DNA of 35,040 bases from Parabacteroides sp. (GCA_017937385.1 JAGBDR010000046.1:1-35040), one strand, 5' to 3'. Positions 23,187 to 30,807 are shown, counted from the first letter of the stretch. Numbers and translations are program-made. Notes: a model not told the origin generated them from the letters alone.

Positions 23187-23327
23187 TGTTCTTTTCTTAA
23201 AATCGTTTACTTTCTTTTGTTTAACACAATCATCAGGTAGTCCTCCCGTATGTCAGCATATAAAAAGAATCCTGATAATTTAGATACTAAACGCTTTGCT
23301 ATACTTGTAAGGGACTCACAAATAAGA
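23187..23327 (-). ncRNA. Candidate structured leader between rpsI and rpsB
   Basis: The gap is longer than the others in the operon (rplM-rpsI is 5 nt). On the minus strand ATCAGG and CCTGAT can close a stem of 6 bp around a purine-rich loop, and TTTAG-TAT-CTAAA forms a small hairpin upstream. No TAnnTTTG promoter is visible. A uS2 autoregulatory leader is a possibility; it was not matched to a known class. Confidence 0.35.
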
Positions 23328-23714
23328 TTAACGTTTACTGAACTGGAATCTCTTACGAGCTTTAGGACGTCCCGGCTTTTTACGTTCAACAGCACGCGGG
23401 TCACGAGTAACGAAACCTTCTGCACGAAGAACGGATTTGTCTTCCGGATTGATCTTGATCAGTGCACGGGCGATAGCCAAGCGAGCAGCTTCAGACTGTC
23501 CTTTGAAACCACCTCCATCGAGGTTGATCTTGATATCATATTGTTCTGCAACGTTCAGCTTTGCGAGCGGCTGCTTAACAATGAACTGAAGGATTGTAGA
23601 AGGAAAGTAATTAGCCAGATCACGTTTGTTGATCGTAATCTTTCCTGTACCTTCGCTTACGAATACGCGAGCAACTGCTGCCTTACGTCTTCCTATTGCA
23701 TTTACTACTTCCAT
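23328..23714 (-). CDS. rpsI: Small ribosomal subunit protein uS9
   Basis: A 128-residue 30S protein with the family pattern at both ends: NAIGRRKAAVARVFVSEG near the N-terminus, and a basic C-terminal tail ending KARKRFQFSKR, which reaches the ribosomal P site and contacts the tRNA anticodon stem-loop. The GGGFKGQSEAARLAIARAL segment is also typical. Length is normal. It starts 5 nt after the rplM stop, so the two are translationally coupled, the near-universal rplM-rpsI order. Confidence 0.98.
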   Translation of the reverse strand: MEVVNAIGRRKAAVARVFVSEGTGKITINKRDLANYFPSTILQFIVKQPLAKLNVAEQYDIKINLDGGGFKGQSEAARLAIARALIKINPEDKSVLRAEGFVTRDPRAVERKKPGRPKARKRFQFSKR

Positions 23715-23719
23715 TGTGA

Positions 23720-24175
23720 TTATTTATATGAGTTTATGTCGATTAATTTAGGCTGCTGAGCTTCATGTTTGTGCTCTGTACCTGCATATACATACAGATT
23801 ATTCAACAGTTTAGCACCCAGACGATTCTTCGGAAGCATACCTTTTACTACTTTACGGAACAGACGGTCGTCACCTTTAGCCTGCAAATCAGCCGGCGTA
23901 TAAGCGATCTGCCCACCGGGATATCCGGTATATCTCAAATAAATACGATCGTTCCACTTGTTACCTGTCAGAACGATTTTGTCTGCATTGATGATAATTA
24001 CGTTATCACCACAATCAACATGCGGAGTAAAATTGGGTTTGTACTTACCACGCAAAAGCTTTGCTACCTTTGCACAAAGGCGTCCCAAAGCCTGACCTTC
24101 AGCGTCAACAATGACCCACTCTTTGTTAACAGTTGCTTTGTTTGCAGAAATGGTCTTAAAACTTAAAGTATCCAC
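23720..24175 (-). CDS. rplM: Large ribosomal subunit protein uL13
   Basis: A 151-residue 50S protein, first gene of the rplM-rpsI-rpsB-tsf operon. Typical motifs are WVIVDAEGQALGRLCAKVAKLLRGK, NADKIVLTGNKWNDRIYLRYTGYPGG and VKGMLPKNRLGAKLLNNLYVYAG. Length is normal for Bacteroidetes. The 130-nt leader and strong promoter upstream mark the start of the operon. uL13 is a known autoregulator in several bacteria, which makes the leader a natural place for feedback. Confidence 0.98.
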   Translation of the reverse strand: MDTLSFKTISANKATVNKEWVIVDAEGQALGRLCAKVAKLLRGKYKPNFTPHVDCGDNVIIINADKIVLTGNKWNDRIYLRYTGYPGGQIAYTPADLQAKGDDRLFRKVVKGMLPKNRLGAKLLNNLYVYAGTEHKHEAQQPKLIDINSYK

Positions 24176-24305
24176 TTGCTTAAAAAATTAATAAATTAAT
24201 AACTCTAAAAAACAAGAATCCAATCCCCGCGTGCGTTGCCGCTACGGACACTTGACGCAACAACGTGCTAAGAATTAAACTCTTAGTACAATTTTGATAA
24301 TATTC
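24176..24305 (-). ncRNA. Structured 5' leader of rplM, candidate uL13 autoregulatory element
   Basis: About 130 nt lie between the predicted RNA start and the rplM ATG. On the minus strand CTAAGA and TCTTAG form a 6-bp hairpin with a 7-nt loop, flanked by a further GT/AC pair, and GTTGC pairs with GCAAC around a conserved-looking purine-rich stretch. An A/T-rich single strand then leads to the start codon. Length and position fit a ribosomal-protein leader; the class was not verified. Confidence 0.55.
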
Positions 24306-24311
24306 GGCTTG

Positions 24312-24342
24312 CAAAGGTACGTTTTTTCTACAAAACACAAAA
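24312..24342 (-). promoter_or_regulatory. Promoter of the rplM operon
   Basis: On the minus strand TACCTTTG (24319-24312) is a perfect -7 box, and a TTTG within a T-rich stretch (24341-24338) lies 18 bp upstream (19 bp if the preceding T run is used). It lies in the 188-bp gap after hlyD, so the ribosomal operon is initiated independently of the efflux genes. Confidence 0.65.
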
Positions 24343-24363
24343 CTTTTTCTTGAAAAGATTTAC

Positions 24364-25614
24364 CTATTTCAGAATCAGTTCTTCCGCATCCCCAAAAGTA
24401 CTATATCCCGTGACAATCACCTTGTCGCCAGACTGGAGACCACCGGTTATTTCGTATTGTTGCGGGTTTTGACGCCCGATGCTGATCGGGGTTTTCCGGG
24501 CTTTCGTACCCGATTCATTCAGTTTATATATCCACTGGCCGCCGGTAGCCTGGAAAAAGTCACCGCGTGGGATTACAAGTGCTTCTTCCGGTTGACCCAA
24601 TTCGATCTGGACACGGAAACTTTTTCCGATGCGTACGTTTTCGGGGCTTGTCTCCGTAAAGACCAGATCTACGTCGAAACTACGGTCTTTAACTTCCGGG
24701 ACGACTTTAGTGATCCGGAGAGGATATTTTTTGCTTTGCCAGGTGATAGTGGCGGGCAATCCGGTGGTGATCCGGTCGATATAGTATTCGCTGAGGGATG
24801 TATGGATCTTAAACTGGTCGAGGACTTTGATCTCGGCGATCGCTTCGGTACTCTGCACTTGTTGTCCGGGAGTTACCTTGACGAAACTGAGCTGGCCGGA
24901 AAGAGGTGCACGCACAACCAGGCCTTCCATACGCTCTTGGGCACGTTCAAACTTTTTGCGTTCCCGCTCCAAATCACTTTTCATCAGTTCCCGACGCAAA
25001 ATCGTCGCTGCACTGTCATGGCGCAGGCCTTCCAATTGCAAGGCGGTACTTCGGGTTTTGTAGTCAAATTCATCACGGGCCACTTCAAGTTGCGCTTTGC
25101 TTTTGACTCCCATATTGAATTCCTCTTCATCGAGTGCATAACTTTTCTTGAGTCGGTTCAATTCGTAAGTAGTCTGCAAAGTTGCTTGTTGTAAATCGAT
25201 GCTTTTCTGTTCCATTTCAATCTCTTTCTCTTTGTAGGAGATCAGCTGTTTTTCCCATTCATCCTGTTGGTCTTCGATGGCGCGGATAAGGTCGGGATTA
25301 TTAAGTGTCAAGATCGTGTCTCCTTTTTTCATCATGGTGCCTTCCTCCGCGACGATCCGGTCTACACTACCGGATTCACGGGCATTGATCTGAATGGTGA
25401 GAATCGGTTGCACGACTCCCTCAACATCTACATATTCCAAAAATTTGTCACTGGTCACTTCACCGATGATCAGGTTTTCCGCTTCTGTACGGAGTTTCCT
25501 GCCGCCGGAAGCTACAATCCCGACATATACGAGAAGAGCCATGAATGCAATGCCTCCGGCAATATGCCAGCGATACCGGAGGTAGAGGGGCTTGGGGGCG
25601 ATTGGTTTGTCCAT
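24364..25614 (-). CDS. HlyD/MacA-type periplasmic adaptor protein
   Basis: A 416-residue membrane-fusion protein. A short cytosolic N-terminus and one transmembrane anchor (about 18-36) are followed by a first beta/lipoyl half (VEGVVQPILTIQINARESGSVDRI), a long coiled-coil hairpin (about 105-225, rich in Glu, Gln, Lys), the second lipoyl half (VRAPLSGQLSFVKVTPGQQVQ) and beta-barrel and membrane-proximal domains to the C-terminus. Such adaptors bridge an inner-membrane ABC or RND pump to TolC. It is the second gene of tolC-hlyD (47-nt gap with a heptamer tract and a hairpin over the tolC stop). No pump gene follows; the next gene is rplM. The anchored form is more typical of ABC (MacA/HlyD) than lipidated RND adaptors. 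Confidence 0.87.
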   Translation of the reverse strand: MDKPIAPKPLYLRYRWHIAGGIAFMALLVYVGIVASGGRKLRTEAENLIIGEVTSDKFLEYVDVEGVVQPILTIQINARESGSVDRIVAEEGTMMKKGDTILTLNNPDLIRAIEDQQDEWEKQLISYKEKEIEMEQKSIDLQQATLQTTYELNRLKKSYALDEEEFNMGVKSKAQLEVARDEFDYKTRSTALQLEGLRHDSAATILRRELMKSDLERERKKFERAQERMEGLVVRAPLSGQLSFVKVTPGQQVQSTEAIAEIKVLDQFKIHTSLSEYYIDRITTGLPATITWQSKKYPLRITKVVPEVKDRSFDVDLVFTETSPENVRIGKSFRVQIELGQPEEALVIPRGDFFQATGGQWIYKLNESGTKARKTPISIGRQNPQQYEITGGLQSGDKVIVTGYSTFGDAEELILK

Positions 25615-25618
25615 TTCT

Positions 25619-25653
25619 GTGAATTGTGAATTATGATTTATGGATTATGGGAA
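25619..25653. repeat. Degenerate 7-bp tandem repeat upstream of hlyD
   Basis: Heptamers on the + strand: GTGAATT, GTGAATT, ATGATTT, ATGGATT, ATGGGAA. The tract stops 4 nt before the hlyD start codon, where a ribosome binding site would be. Next to it GATGATT/AATCATC (25654-25677) can pair across the tolC stop codon. Confidence 0.65.
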
Positions 25654-25661
25654 GATGATTT

Positions 25662-27128
25662 TTAATTCATAATCATCTCATAATCCTCCGTTATGACCAT
25701 CTTCTTCTCAAAATCGTAACCGGTGAGGCTACGGAGGGCGTAATAGAGATTCCAATAATTATATAAGGCCGCGATGTAAGCACGGCGGGAATTATCTTTC
25801 TCGGCGATGGCGGCATTGAGGTCGAGAATGGTCGATTTGCCTAACAAGTAAAGCCTACGTGCCACATCGTTACGACGTTGGGCTGTTTGGTCTGTTTTGT
25901 AGGCGATGGCAACTTTGCCGGCCTGTATGTTAAACTGTTTGACGATCTTGGCCACGTTCAGTTCGAAGTCCATCCGTTCCTGTTCCAATTCGGTGTAGAC
26001 TTTGTCACGATTGCTTTTAGCCACTTTCACCCGGCCTTTTCCCACCCCCCAGTCCAATATCGGGATGCGTATGCCTAATGTTACCAGTTGTTGGTCCATC
26101 GGGGTGTGGTAGGCCTCTTTCAGCTTTTCGTTGCTTTGCGTCAGACCGAACTGTGCGTATAGGGCCGCTTTAAAGCCCCGGTTGGCTTTTGCCTCAGCGA
26201 CATTGCTTTCGCTTTGCAACCGGCGGCGTTCGAAAGAGCTGATATCCGGATTGTTTTGGAAAGCGAGCTGCATCGCTTCGTTTACATCGACCGTGAAATG
26301 AGGGATACTGTCATCGGGAACCACCACTAAGGTGATATTTTCGGAAATACCCAGATAACTGCGGAGTGACTGAATGTAATCGTCGACCTCGATTTGTGCG
26401 TTGAGACAGTTTGTCTGTTCTGTCAGTTTGTTAAGTTCCAGTTGAAGCATTTCGTTTTCGGTGATCGTCCCGATGTTGTAACGTCCTTGTGCATACCGGT
26501 AAAGGGTATCGGCGTATGCAAAATTATAGTTTGCGATTTCCAGCGAAGTCTGTGCCGTTGCCAAATTGAAAAAACGGTTGGTCGTGTAGGCGGCGACCAA
26601 TTCAAGGGTTTCGATATAGTTCTTTTTAGCTTCTTCATATTTGATCGGCTCGATACGACGTTCCCATTTAAGGTCATTGAAACCGAATAAGTCCTGTTCA
26701 TATCCGATAACGACCGGAGTACTTTTGTAGGACGAGTATTTATCGGTGAACATATCCAATCTCTCAAGGCCGGTTTTCAACAAGACTTTTCCTCCCGTCA
26801 GGGCAATGTTTTGTTGGATTTCAAGGCCGGCATCGACCGAAAGCTGGTTACGGTGCACAAATTTATCGCTGCCGTCTTCCAATGTGACCGACTGGATGGA
26901 GCGATTCAAGACCGGATCGGAAGTAAGCGTCAAACTCGGCAACTGTTTGGCCCGAAACGAACGCCAATTCCAATAGGAAGCCCTGAAAGCATGACGGGCG
27001 GCGATCGCTTCCGGTGAGTTCCGGCGTGCCATTTCGATCGCTTCGCTCAATGTCAGCGTAAGTGTTTTCTGCGCCCGAAGCTGAAAGGAACAGAAAAACA
27101 ATAGTATCATGTATATCATCTGTTTCAT
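25662..27128 (-). CDS. TolC-family outer-membrane efflux protein
   Basis: A 488-residue outer-membrane channel. The signal peptide (about 1-19, ending LRA before QKT) is followed by two OEP repeats rich in long helices and coiled coil. Typical features are LTLSEAIEMARRNSPEAIAARHAF at the start, an ARGRYNIG-like stretch (YAQGRYNIGTITENEML), and IRIPILDWGVGKGRVKVAKSN in the second repeat. It exports with an adaptor and an inner-membrane pump. It heads the tolC-hlyD operon, divergent from a sigma-54 response regulator, with a candidate -24/-12 promoter ending 12 nt upstream of ATG 27128. If that promoter is used, the message would be nearly leaderless, or start at Met4 (27119) or Met7 (27110), which still leave part of the signal peptide. 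Confidence 0.92.
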   Translation of the reverse strand: MKQMIYMILLFFCSFQLRAQKTLTLTLSEAIEMARRNSPEAIAARHAFRASYWNWRSFRAKQLPSLTLTSDPVLNRSIQSVTLEDGSDKFVHRNQLSVDAGLEIQQNIALTGGKVLLKTGLERLDMFTDKYSSYKSTPVVIGYEQDLFGFNDLKWERRIEPIKYEEAKKNYIETLELVAAYTTNRFFNLATAQTSLEIANYNFAYADTLYRYAQGRYNIGTITENEMLQLELNKLTEQTNCLNAQIEVDDYIQSLRSYLGISENITLVVVPDDSIPHFTVDVNEAMQLAFQNNPDISSFERRRLQSESNVAEAKANRGFKAALYAQFGLTQSNEKLKEAYHTPMDQQLVTLGIRIPILDWGVGKGRVKVAKSNRDKVYTELEQERMDFELNVAKIVKQFNIQAGKVAIAYKTDQTAQRRNDVARRLYLLGKSTILDLNAAIAEKDNSRRAYIAALYNYWNLYYALRSLTGYDFEKKMVITEDYEMIMN

Positions 27129-27139
27129 GCCCGAATAGG

Positions 27140-27155
27140 AACAAATAGCGTGCCA
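27140..27155 (-). promoter_or_regulatory. Candidate sigma-54 (-24/-12) promoter of tolC-hlyD
   Basis: The minus strand reads TGGCACGCTATTTGTT (27155-27140) against the consensus TGGCACG-N4-TTGC(A/T): 11 of 12 fixed positions match, with exact spacing. The one mismatch, C to T, falls in the normally conserved GC of the -12 box. A sigma-54 activator gene lies divergently 168 bp away. The transcript would start close to 27129. Confidence 0.55.
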
Positions 27156-27211
27156 TATTCATAATCATGTATCGTTAAACGGATTACATCCAAACCCTGA
27201 TTCGATCCAAA

Positions 27212-27246
27212 GTGCGCAAGCGCACGAATTACGTGCAGTATCGCAC
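27212..27246. promoter_or_regulatory. Paired GTGC-N6-GCAC dyads, candidate enhancer sites
   Basis: GTGCGCAAGCGCAC (27212-27225) is a perfect dyad; GTGCAGTATCGCAC (27233-27246) keeps the GTGC and GCAC arms. Their centres are 21 bp apart, two helical turns, so both face the same side. They lie about 90 and 110 bp upstream of the predicted tolC transcript start, typical for NtrC-type activators. Confidence 0.6.
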
Positions 27247-27269
27247 ACACATTCCATCGGTATAATCCT

Positions 27270-27277
27270 TATCTTTG
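27270..27277 (+). promoter_or_regulatory. -7 box of the response regulator/kinase operon
   Basis: TATCTTTG is a perfect TAnnTTTG, 45 nt before the start codon. No TTTG-like -33 lies at the 20-bp spacing; that position abuts the second enhancer dyad (27233-27246). This would suit activator dependence or autoregulation. Confidence 0.5.
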
Positions 27278-27322
27278 CCCTCTCAAAGTTCCTTTGACAG
27301 GAGATAGAATAACAGCAGGAAT

Positions 27323-28687
27323 ATGAAAAACGGGAAAATATTGATTATCGATGATAACGAAGATGTGCTCTTCGCGTTGAATCTGTTGCTCGAACCCTAT
27401 GTGGAGCAAATAAAGGTAACCACACAACCGGAACGGATCGAACACTTCATGGCCACATTCGCACCGGATGTCATTTTATTGGACATGAACTTCCGACGGG
27501 ATGCGATCAGCGGGCAAGAAGGATTCTTCTGGCTGGAAAAGATAAAGGCTGCCGATCCTGAAGCCGTGGTTCTTTTCATTACGGCGTATGCCGACACGGA
27601 GAAAGCCGTGCGTGCCATAAAAGCGGGAGCGACCGACTTCATCCCCAAACCTTGGGAAAAAGAGAAACTGCTCGCTACTCTCTCTGCCGCCTTGAAGCTA
27701 CGGGAAAGCCGCGCGGAAGTCCATACGTTGAAACAGCGGGTTGAAGTGCTGGAAGCACCTGAAGATACCGGCTTCGAGATTATCGGCGAGAGTGATGCCA
27801 TGCAGGAATTGTTTGCCACAATAGCCAAACTGCAGGATACGGATGCCAATATTCTGATTTTAGGGGAAAACGGAACCGGAAAAGATCTGATAGCCCGTGC
27901 CCTCTATCATCATTCGCCCCGAAGCAACCGGATTTTCGTCAACATCGATTTAGGAAGCATACCGGAACAATTATTTGAAAGCGAATTGTTCGGTTATGAA
28001 AAAGGAGCCTTCACGGATGCCCGGCGCGACAAACCCGGACGTATGGAGGTAGCCTCCGGAGGAACCCTGTTCCTGGATGAAATCGGCAATCTGAGCTTGC
28101 CGATGCAGGCGAAGTTATTGACCGCCATCGAAAAAAGGCAGATTCTCCGCTTGGGGGCTACCCGTTCCGTGCCGATCGATGTCCGGCTGATCTCCGCCAC
28201 AAACATGGATATCCACGCAATGGTCCAGGAAGGGACTTTCCGGCAGGATCTGTTGTACCGGATCAATACGATCGAACTACATATCCCACCACTCCGTGAA
28301 CGGGGAAACGACATCTTGTTGCTGGCCGACCATTTCCTGAACCGTTATGCCCGCAAATACAAAAAGAAGATAGGAGGACTTACCCGGGACGCCAAAACAA
28401 AATTGCAAGGTTATGCATGGCCGGGTAACGTCCGCGAACTGCAACATGCGATCGAGCGTGCCGTGATTCTTTCAGATGGTTCCATGCTGAGACCTGAAAA
28501 CTTTATGTTGCGTCCTGCACCTGCCCAAAAGAAAAAGGAACTGGAAGAGCTGAACTTGGGCGTTCTTGAAAAGGAAGCGATCGAACGGGCCCTTTGCCGG
28601 GCAGACGGGAATATTACCCGTGCCGCCGAATTGTTGGGGATCACCCGTTTTGCCTTATACCGGAAATTGGATAAGTTGGGCCTATGA
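27323..28687 (+). CDS. Sigma-54-dependent NtrC-family response regulator
   Basis: A 454-residue enhancer-binding protein. The receiver domain (1-125) has Asp10/Asp11, phosphoacceptor Asp54, Thr87 and Lys109. The AAA+ domain (about 145-375) has Walker A GENGTGKD (181-188), the sigma-54-contact loop as GAFTDA (228-233) instead of the usual GAFTGA, and Walker B TLFLDEIGN (about 248-256). A Fis-type helix-turn-helix (about 415-452, RAAELLGITRFALYRKLDKLGL) binds DNA. It is expected to hydrolyse ATP and activate sigma-54 promoters after phosphorylation by the kinase encoded next, whose start overlaps its stop (ATGA). The likely target is the divergent tolC-hlyD promoter. Confidence 0.94.
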   Translation: MKNGKILIIDDNEDVLFALNLLLEPYVEQIKVTTQPERIEHFMATFAPDVILLDMNFRRDAISGQEGFFWLEKIKAADPEAVVLFITAYADTEKAVRAIKAGATDFIPKPWEKEKLLATLSAALKLRESRAEVHTLKQRVEVLEAPEDTGFEIIGESDAMQELFATIAKLQDTDANILILGENGTGKDLIARALYHHSPRSNRIFVNIDLGSIPEQLFESELFGYEKGAFTDARRDKPGRMEVASGGTLFLDEIGNLSLPMQAKLLTAIEKRQILRLGATRSVPIDVRLISATNMDIHAMVQEGTFRQDLLYRINTIELHIPPLRERGNDILLLADHFLNRYARKYKKKIGGLTRDAKTKLQGYAWPGNVRELQHAIERAVILSDGSMLRPENFMLRPAPAQKKKELEELNLGVLEKEAIERALCRADGNITRAAELLGITRFALYRKLDKLGL

Positions 28688-29685
28688 AACGGTATGTCCT
28701 TTTCCTGAAGATCGGATTGCAGGTCGTGCTCTCTCTCTCAATCGCATTTTTGCTCCTGAAAGGATTGTATTTTACGGCGGCTATATGTTTCATCGTCCTA
28801 CTGGGAACCGCTTTTTCCCTGTATCGGGACCAATGGAAAATGCTTCAACGGATGGAACATCTGATCGCCAATATCCACTACGGAGACATGAACCTGTCTT
28901 TTCCGGTACCTTCGACGGATGGGCCGGAGGCCAATCTGACACGCGCCATGAACGAAGCGCTTTCCGCCTTCCGGACCCGTCTGTCCAACATGATGGTGGC
29001 GGAGGCGGAGACGGATGCCTGGCAAAAGTTGATCCGCGTCCTGACACATGAAATCATGAATTCTATCGCTCCCATCATCTCCCTGTCGGAAACGGTGAAC
29101 GAACGGGCGGCTACCAACGGCATGAACGAACGGGATTACGCCATCATGTTGCAGGCCATGCAAACGATACACCGCCGGAGCAAAGGGTTGTTGGACTTTG
29201 TCGAGAACTACCGGAAATTAACCCGTATTCCGGTTCCGGTGCAACAGCTATTTCCGGTTTCCTCCCTTTTCGACGATTTAAGGGGGTTGTATCCGGCCGG
29301 TGCCATTTCGTTCTCTTTCTCTGTCCGGCCGGTAGATTTGCGTATTTATGCAGATCGGGCCATGATTGAACAGGTGTTGATAAACCTGTTGAAAAATGCA
29401 GCCGAGGCATGCCGGGAACGCCTTTACCCCGAAGTCCGGGTAAATGCGTTCAGGCGGGACGGAGCTCCGGTAATAACGGTGTCCGACAACGGATACGGCA
29501 TTGTGCCGGAAGCGATCGACAAGATATTCGTGCCGTTTTTTACGACCAAACAGGGCGGTTCGGGAATCGGCCTGAGTGTCTGCAGGCAAATCATGAACCG
29601 GCATGGCGGTAGTATTTCCGTTGTTTCGGAAGAAGAGAAAGGCACTACGTTCACGTTGCAATTTCCCCAGACACGTGTATTATGA
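28684..29685 (+). CDS. Sensor histidine kinase with minimal periplasmic loop
   Basis: A 333-residue kinase. Two closely spaced membrane helices (about 8-25 and 29-46) leave only a few residues outside, so the stimulus is probably sensed within or at the membrane. A linker (about 50-100) leads to the dimerisation helix with phosphoacceptor His122 in THEIMNSI, then the ATPase domain: N box NLLKNAAEA (Asn234, Asn238), G1 DNGYGI, and G2 GSGIGLSVCRQIMNRHGG. The protein is complete and of normal domain order. Its ATG overlaps the regulator's stop by 4 nt, so the two are translationally coupled as a cognate pair. By context it would monitor envelope stress or an efflux substrate. Confidence 0.92.
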   Translation: MKRYVLFLKIGLQVVLSLSIAFLLLKGLYFTAAICFIVLLGTAFSLYRDQWKMLQRMEHLIANIHYGDMNLSFPVPSTDGPEANLTRAMNEALSAFRTRLSNMMVAEAETDAWQKLIRVLTHEIMNSIAPIISLSETVNERAATNGMNERDYAIMLQAMQTIHRRSKGLLDFVENYRKLTRIPVPVQQLFPVSSLFDDLRGLYPAGAISFSFSVRPVDLRIYADRAMIEQVLINLLKNAAEACRERLYPEVRVNAFRRDGAPVITVSDNGYGIVPEAIDKIFVPFFTTKQGGSGIGLSVCRQIMNRHGGSISVVSEEEKGTTFTLQFPQTRVL

Positions 29686-29789
29686 AATCTCAAATCCCCG
29701 TAACCTCAGGAATAAGGGTCCTGATTTTATTCGACCCGCATAAAAATCGGTGGTTTTTGTGTAATTTTACCGGCAAATTGTAGAATTAT
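29686..29789. other. Gap between kinase gene and mnmD
   Basis: A 104-bp gap. An A-rich and a T-rich segment around 29742-29758 can form a weak 7-bp hairpin. TAATTTTA (29762-29769) resembles a -7 box but has no -33 at the right spacing. Whether mnmD has its own promoter is undecided. Confidence 0.3.
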
Positions 29790-30461
29790 ATGCAACATCA
29801 TATCAAACGGGAATTGCAACTGACGGCCGATGGAAGCCATACGCTTTTCATCCCCGAAATGGACGAGCACTATCACTCCGTGAACGGCGCCGTGCAGGAG
29901 TCGCGCCATGTCTTTATCGAAGCCGGACTGCACCAACTGGAACAGCCGGAAATCACCGTTCTGGAAATCGGTTTCGGCACCGGGCTCAATGCCTTTCTGA
30001 CATTGCTGGATGCCGAAGCGCACCAACGGAAAGTACAGTACTATTCCATAGAACTCTATCCGCTGGATATGGAGGTCATCAGACGTTTGAATTACGGGGA
30101 AATGATTGGTGCCGGACGGGAAGAGGTTTTCCAGGACTTGCATCAGGCGGAATGGAACATTCCGGTCCCGATTACGGAGTTTTTCGAGTTGCATAAAATA
30201 CAGGGAGACAGCAACACATGTACGTTGCCGGATCAGATCGGCCTGGTCTATTTCGATGCGTTCGCCCCCGACAAACAACCGGAAATGTGGAACCAGAAAA
30301 TCTTCAACCGGCTGTATGCCCATACGGCCAAAGGCGGGATTTTGACAACCTATTGCGCGAAAGGAGCCGTCAGGCGTATGATGAAAGAGGCCGGATATGC
30401 TGTTGAAAGAATACCCGGCCCCCCTGGAAAACGCGAAATGCTTCGTGCTATCAAACTATAA
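29790..30461 (+). CDS. mnmD: tRNA 5-methylaminomethyl-2-thiouridine methyltransferase, MnmC1-less (MnmD type)
   Basis: A 223-residue Rossmann-fold methyltransferase matching the N-terminal half of E. coli MnmC. It methylates 5-aminomethyl-2-thiouridine at tRNA position 34 using S-adenosylmethionine. The SAM-binding motif is VLEIGFGTGLNAFLTLL (about 51-67); FIPEMDEHYHSVNGA, VYFDAFAPDKQPEMW and TYCAKGAVRRMMKEAGY are strongly diagnostic. The FAD-dependent oxidoreductase half of MnmC is absent, as in stand-alone MnmD of other bacteria. The stop overlaps the convergent trxA stop region by 6 bp. It may be cotranscribed with the upstream two-component genes, but the functions are unrelated. Confidence 0.92.
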   Translation: MQHHIKRELQLTADGSHTLFIPEMDEHYHSVNGAVQESRHVFIEAGLHQLEQPEITVLEIGFGTGLNAFLTLLDAEAHQRKVQYYSIELYPLDMEVIRRLNYGEMIGAGREEVFQDLHQAEWNIPVPITEFFELHKIQGDSNTCTLPDQIGLVYFDAFAPDKQPEMWNQKIFNRLYAHTAKGGILTTYCAKGAVRRMMKEAGYAVERIPGPPGKREMLRAIKL

Positions 30462-30770
30462 AAGAGCTTCGATTTTAGATACGAATGTAGTTTTGGGAGC
30501 TGCCCCAACCTGTTTGTCCACAACCTTACCGTCTTTGAAGAAAAGGATGGTCGGGATATTGCGGATGCCAAACTGTGCAACCACATCGTTGTTGTTATCT
30601 ACATCCATTTTACCGATCGTAACGCGCCCTTCATATTCGGCCGCCAATTCGTCGATGATCGGGCTCACCATACGGCAGGGACCACACCATTCAGCCCAGA
30701 AGTCAAGGACCATCGGCTTTCCAGAGTTTACCAACTCTTCAAAATTTGCATCTGTAATTTGTAGTGCCAT
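30456..30770 (-). CDS. trxA: Thioredoxin
   Basis: A 104-residue cytosolic thiol-disulfide oxidoreductase with the canonical WCGPC active site (Cys29 and Cys32) and the cis-proline region IRNIPTILFFKDGK. There is no signal peptide. The length is that of classical Trx1. It lies 83 nt downstream of dnaE on the same strand and is probably cotranscribed. The start codon is preceded at 2 nt by a heptamer tract. The 3' end overlaps mnmD by 6 bp, leaving no room for a private terminator. Confidence 0.96.
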   Translation of the reverse strand: MALQITDANFEELVNSGKPMVLDFWAEWCGPCRMVSPIIDELAAEYEGRVTIGKMDVDNNNDVVAQFGIRNIPTILFFKDGKVVDKQVGAAPKTTFVSKIEALL

Positions 30771-30772
30771 TT

Positions 30773-30807
30773 CTGATTTATGATTTATGATTTATAATTT
30801 ATGTGTT
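30773..30807. repeat. Degenerate 7-bp tandem repeat upstream of trxA
   Basis: Heptamers on the + strand: CTGATTT, ATGATTT, ATGATTT, ATAATTT, ATGTGTT. On the coding strand this reads as CATAAAT-type units ending 2 nt before the trxA ATG, taking the place of a ribosome binding site. Confidence 0.7.

Noticed and set aside
23207-23425. 72-codon minus-strand frame between rpsI and rpsB
   Set aside because: It overlaps rpsI out of frame and covers the candidate leader; composition is not protein-like.
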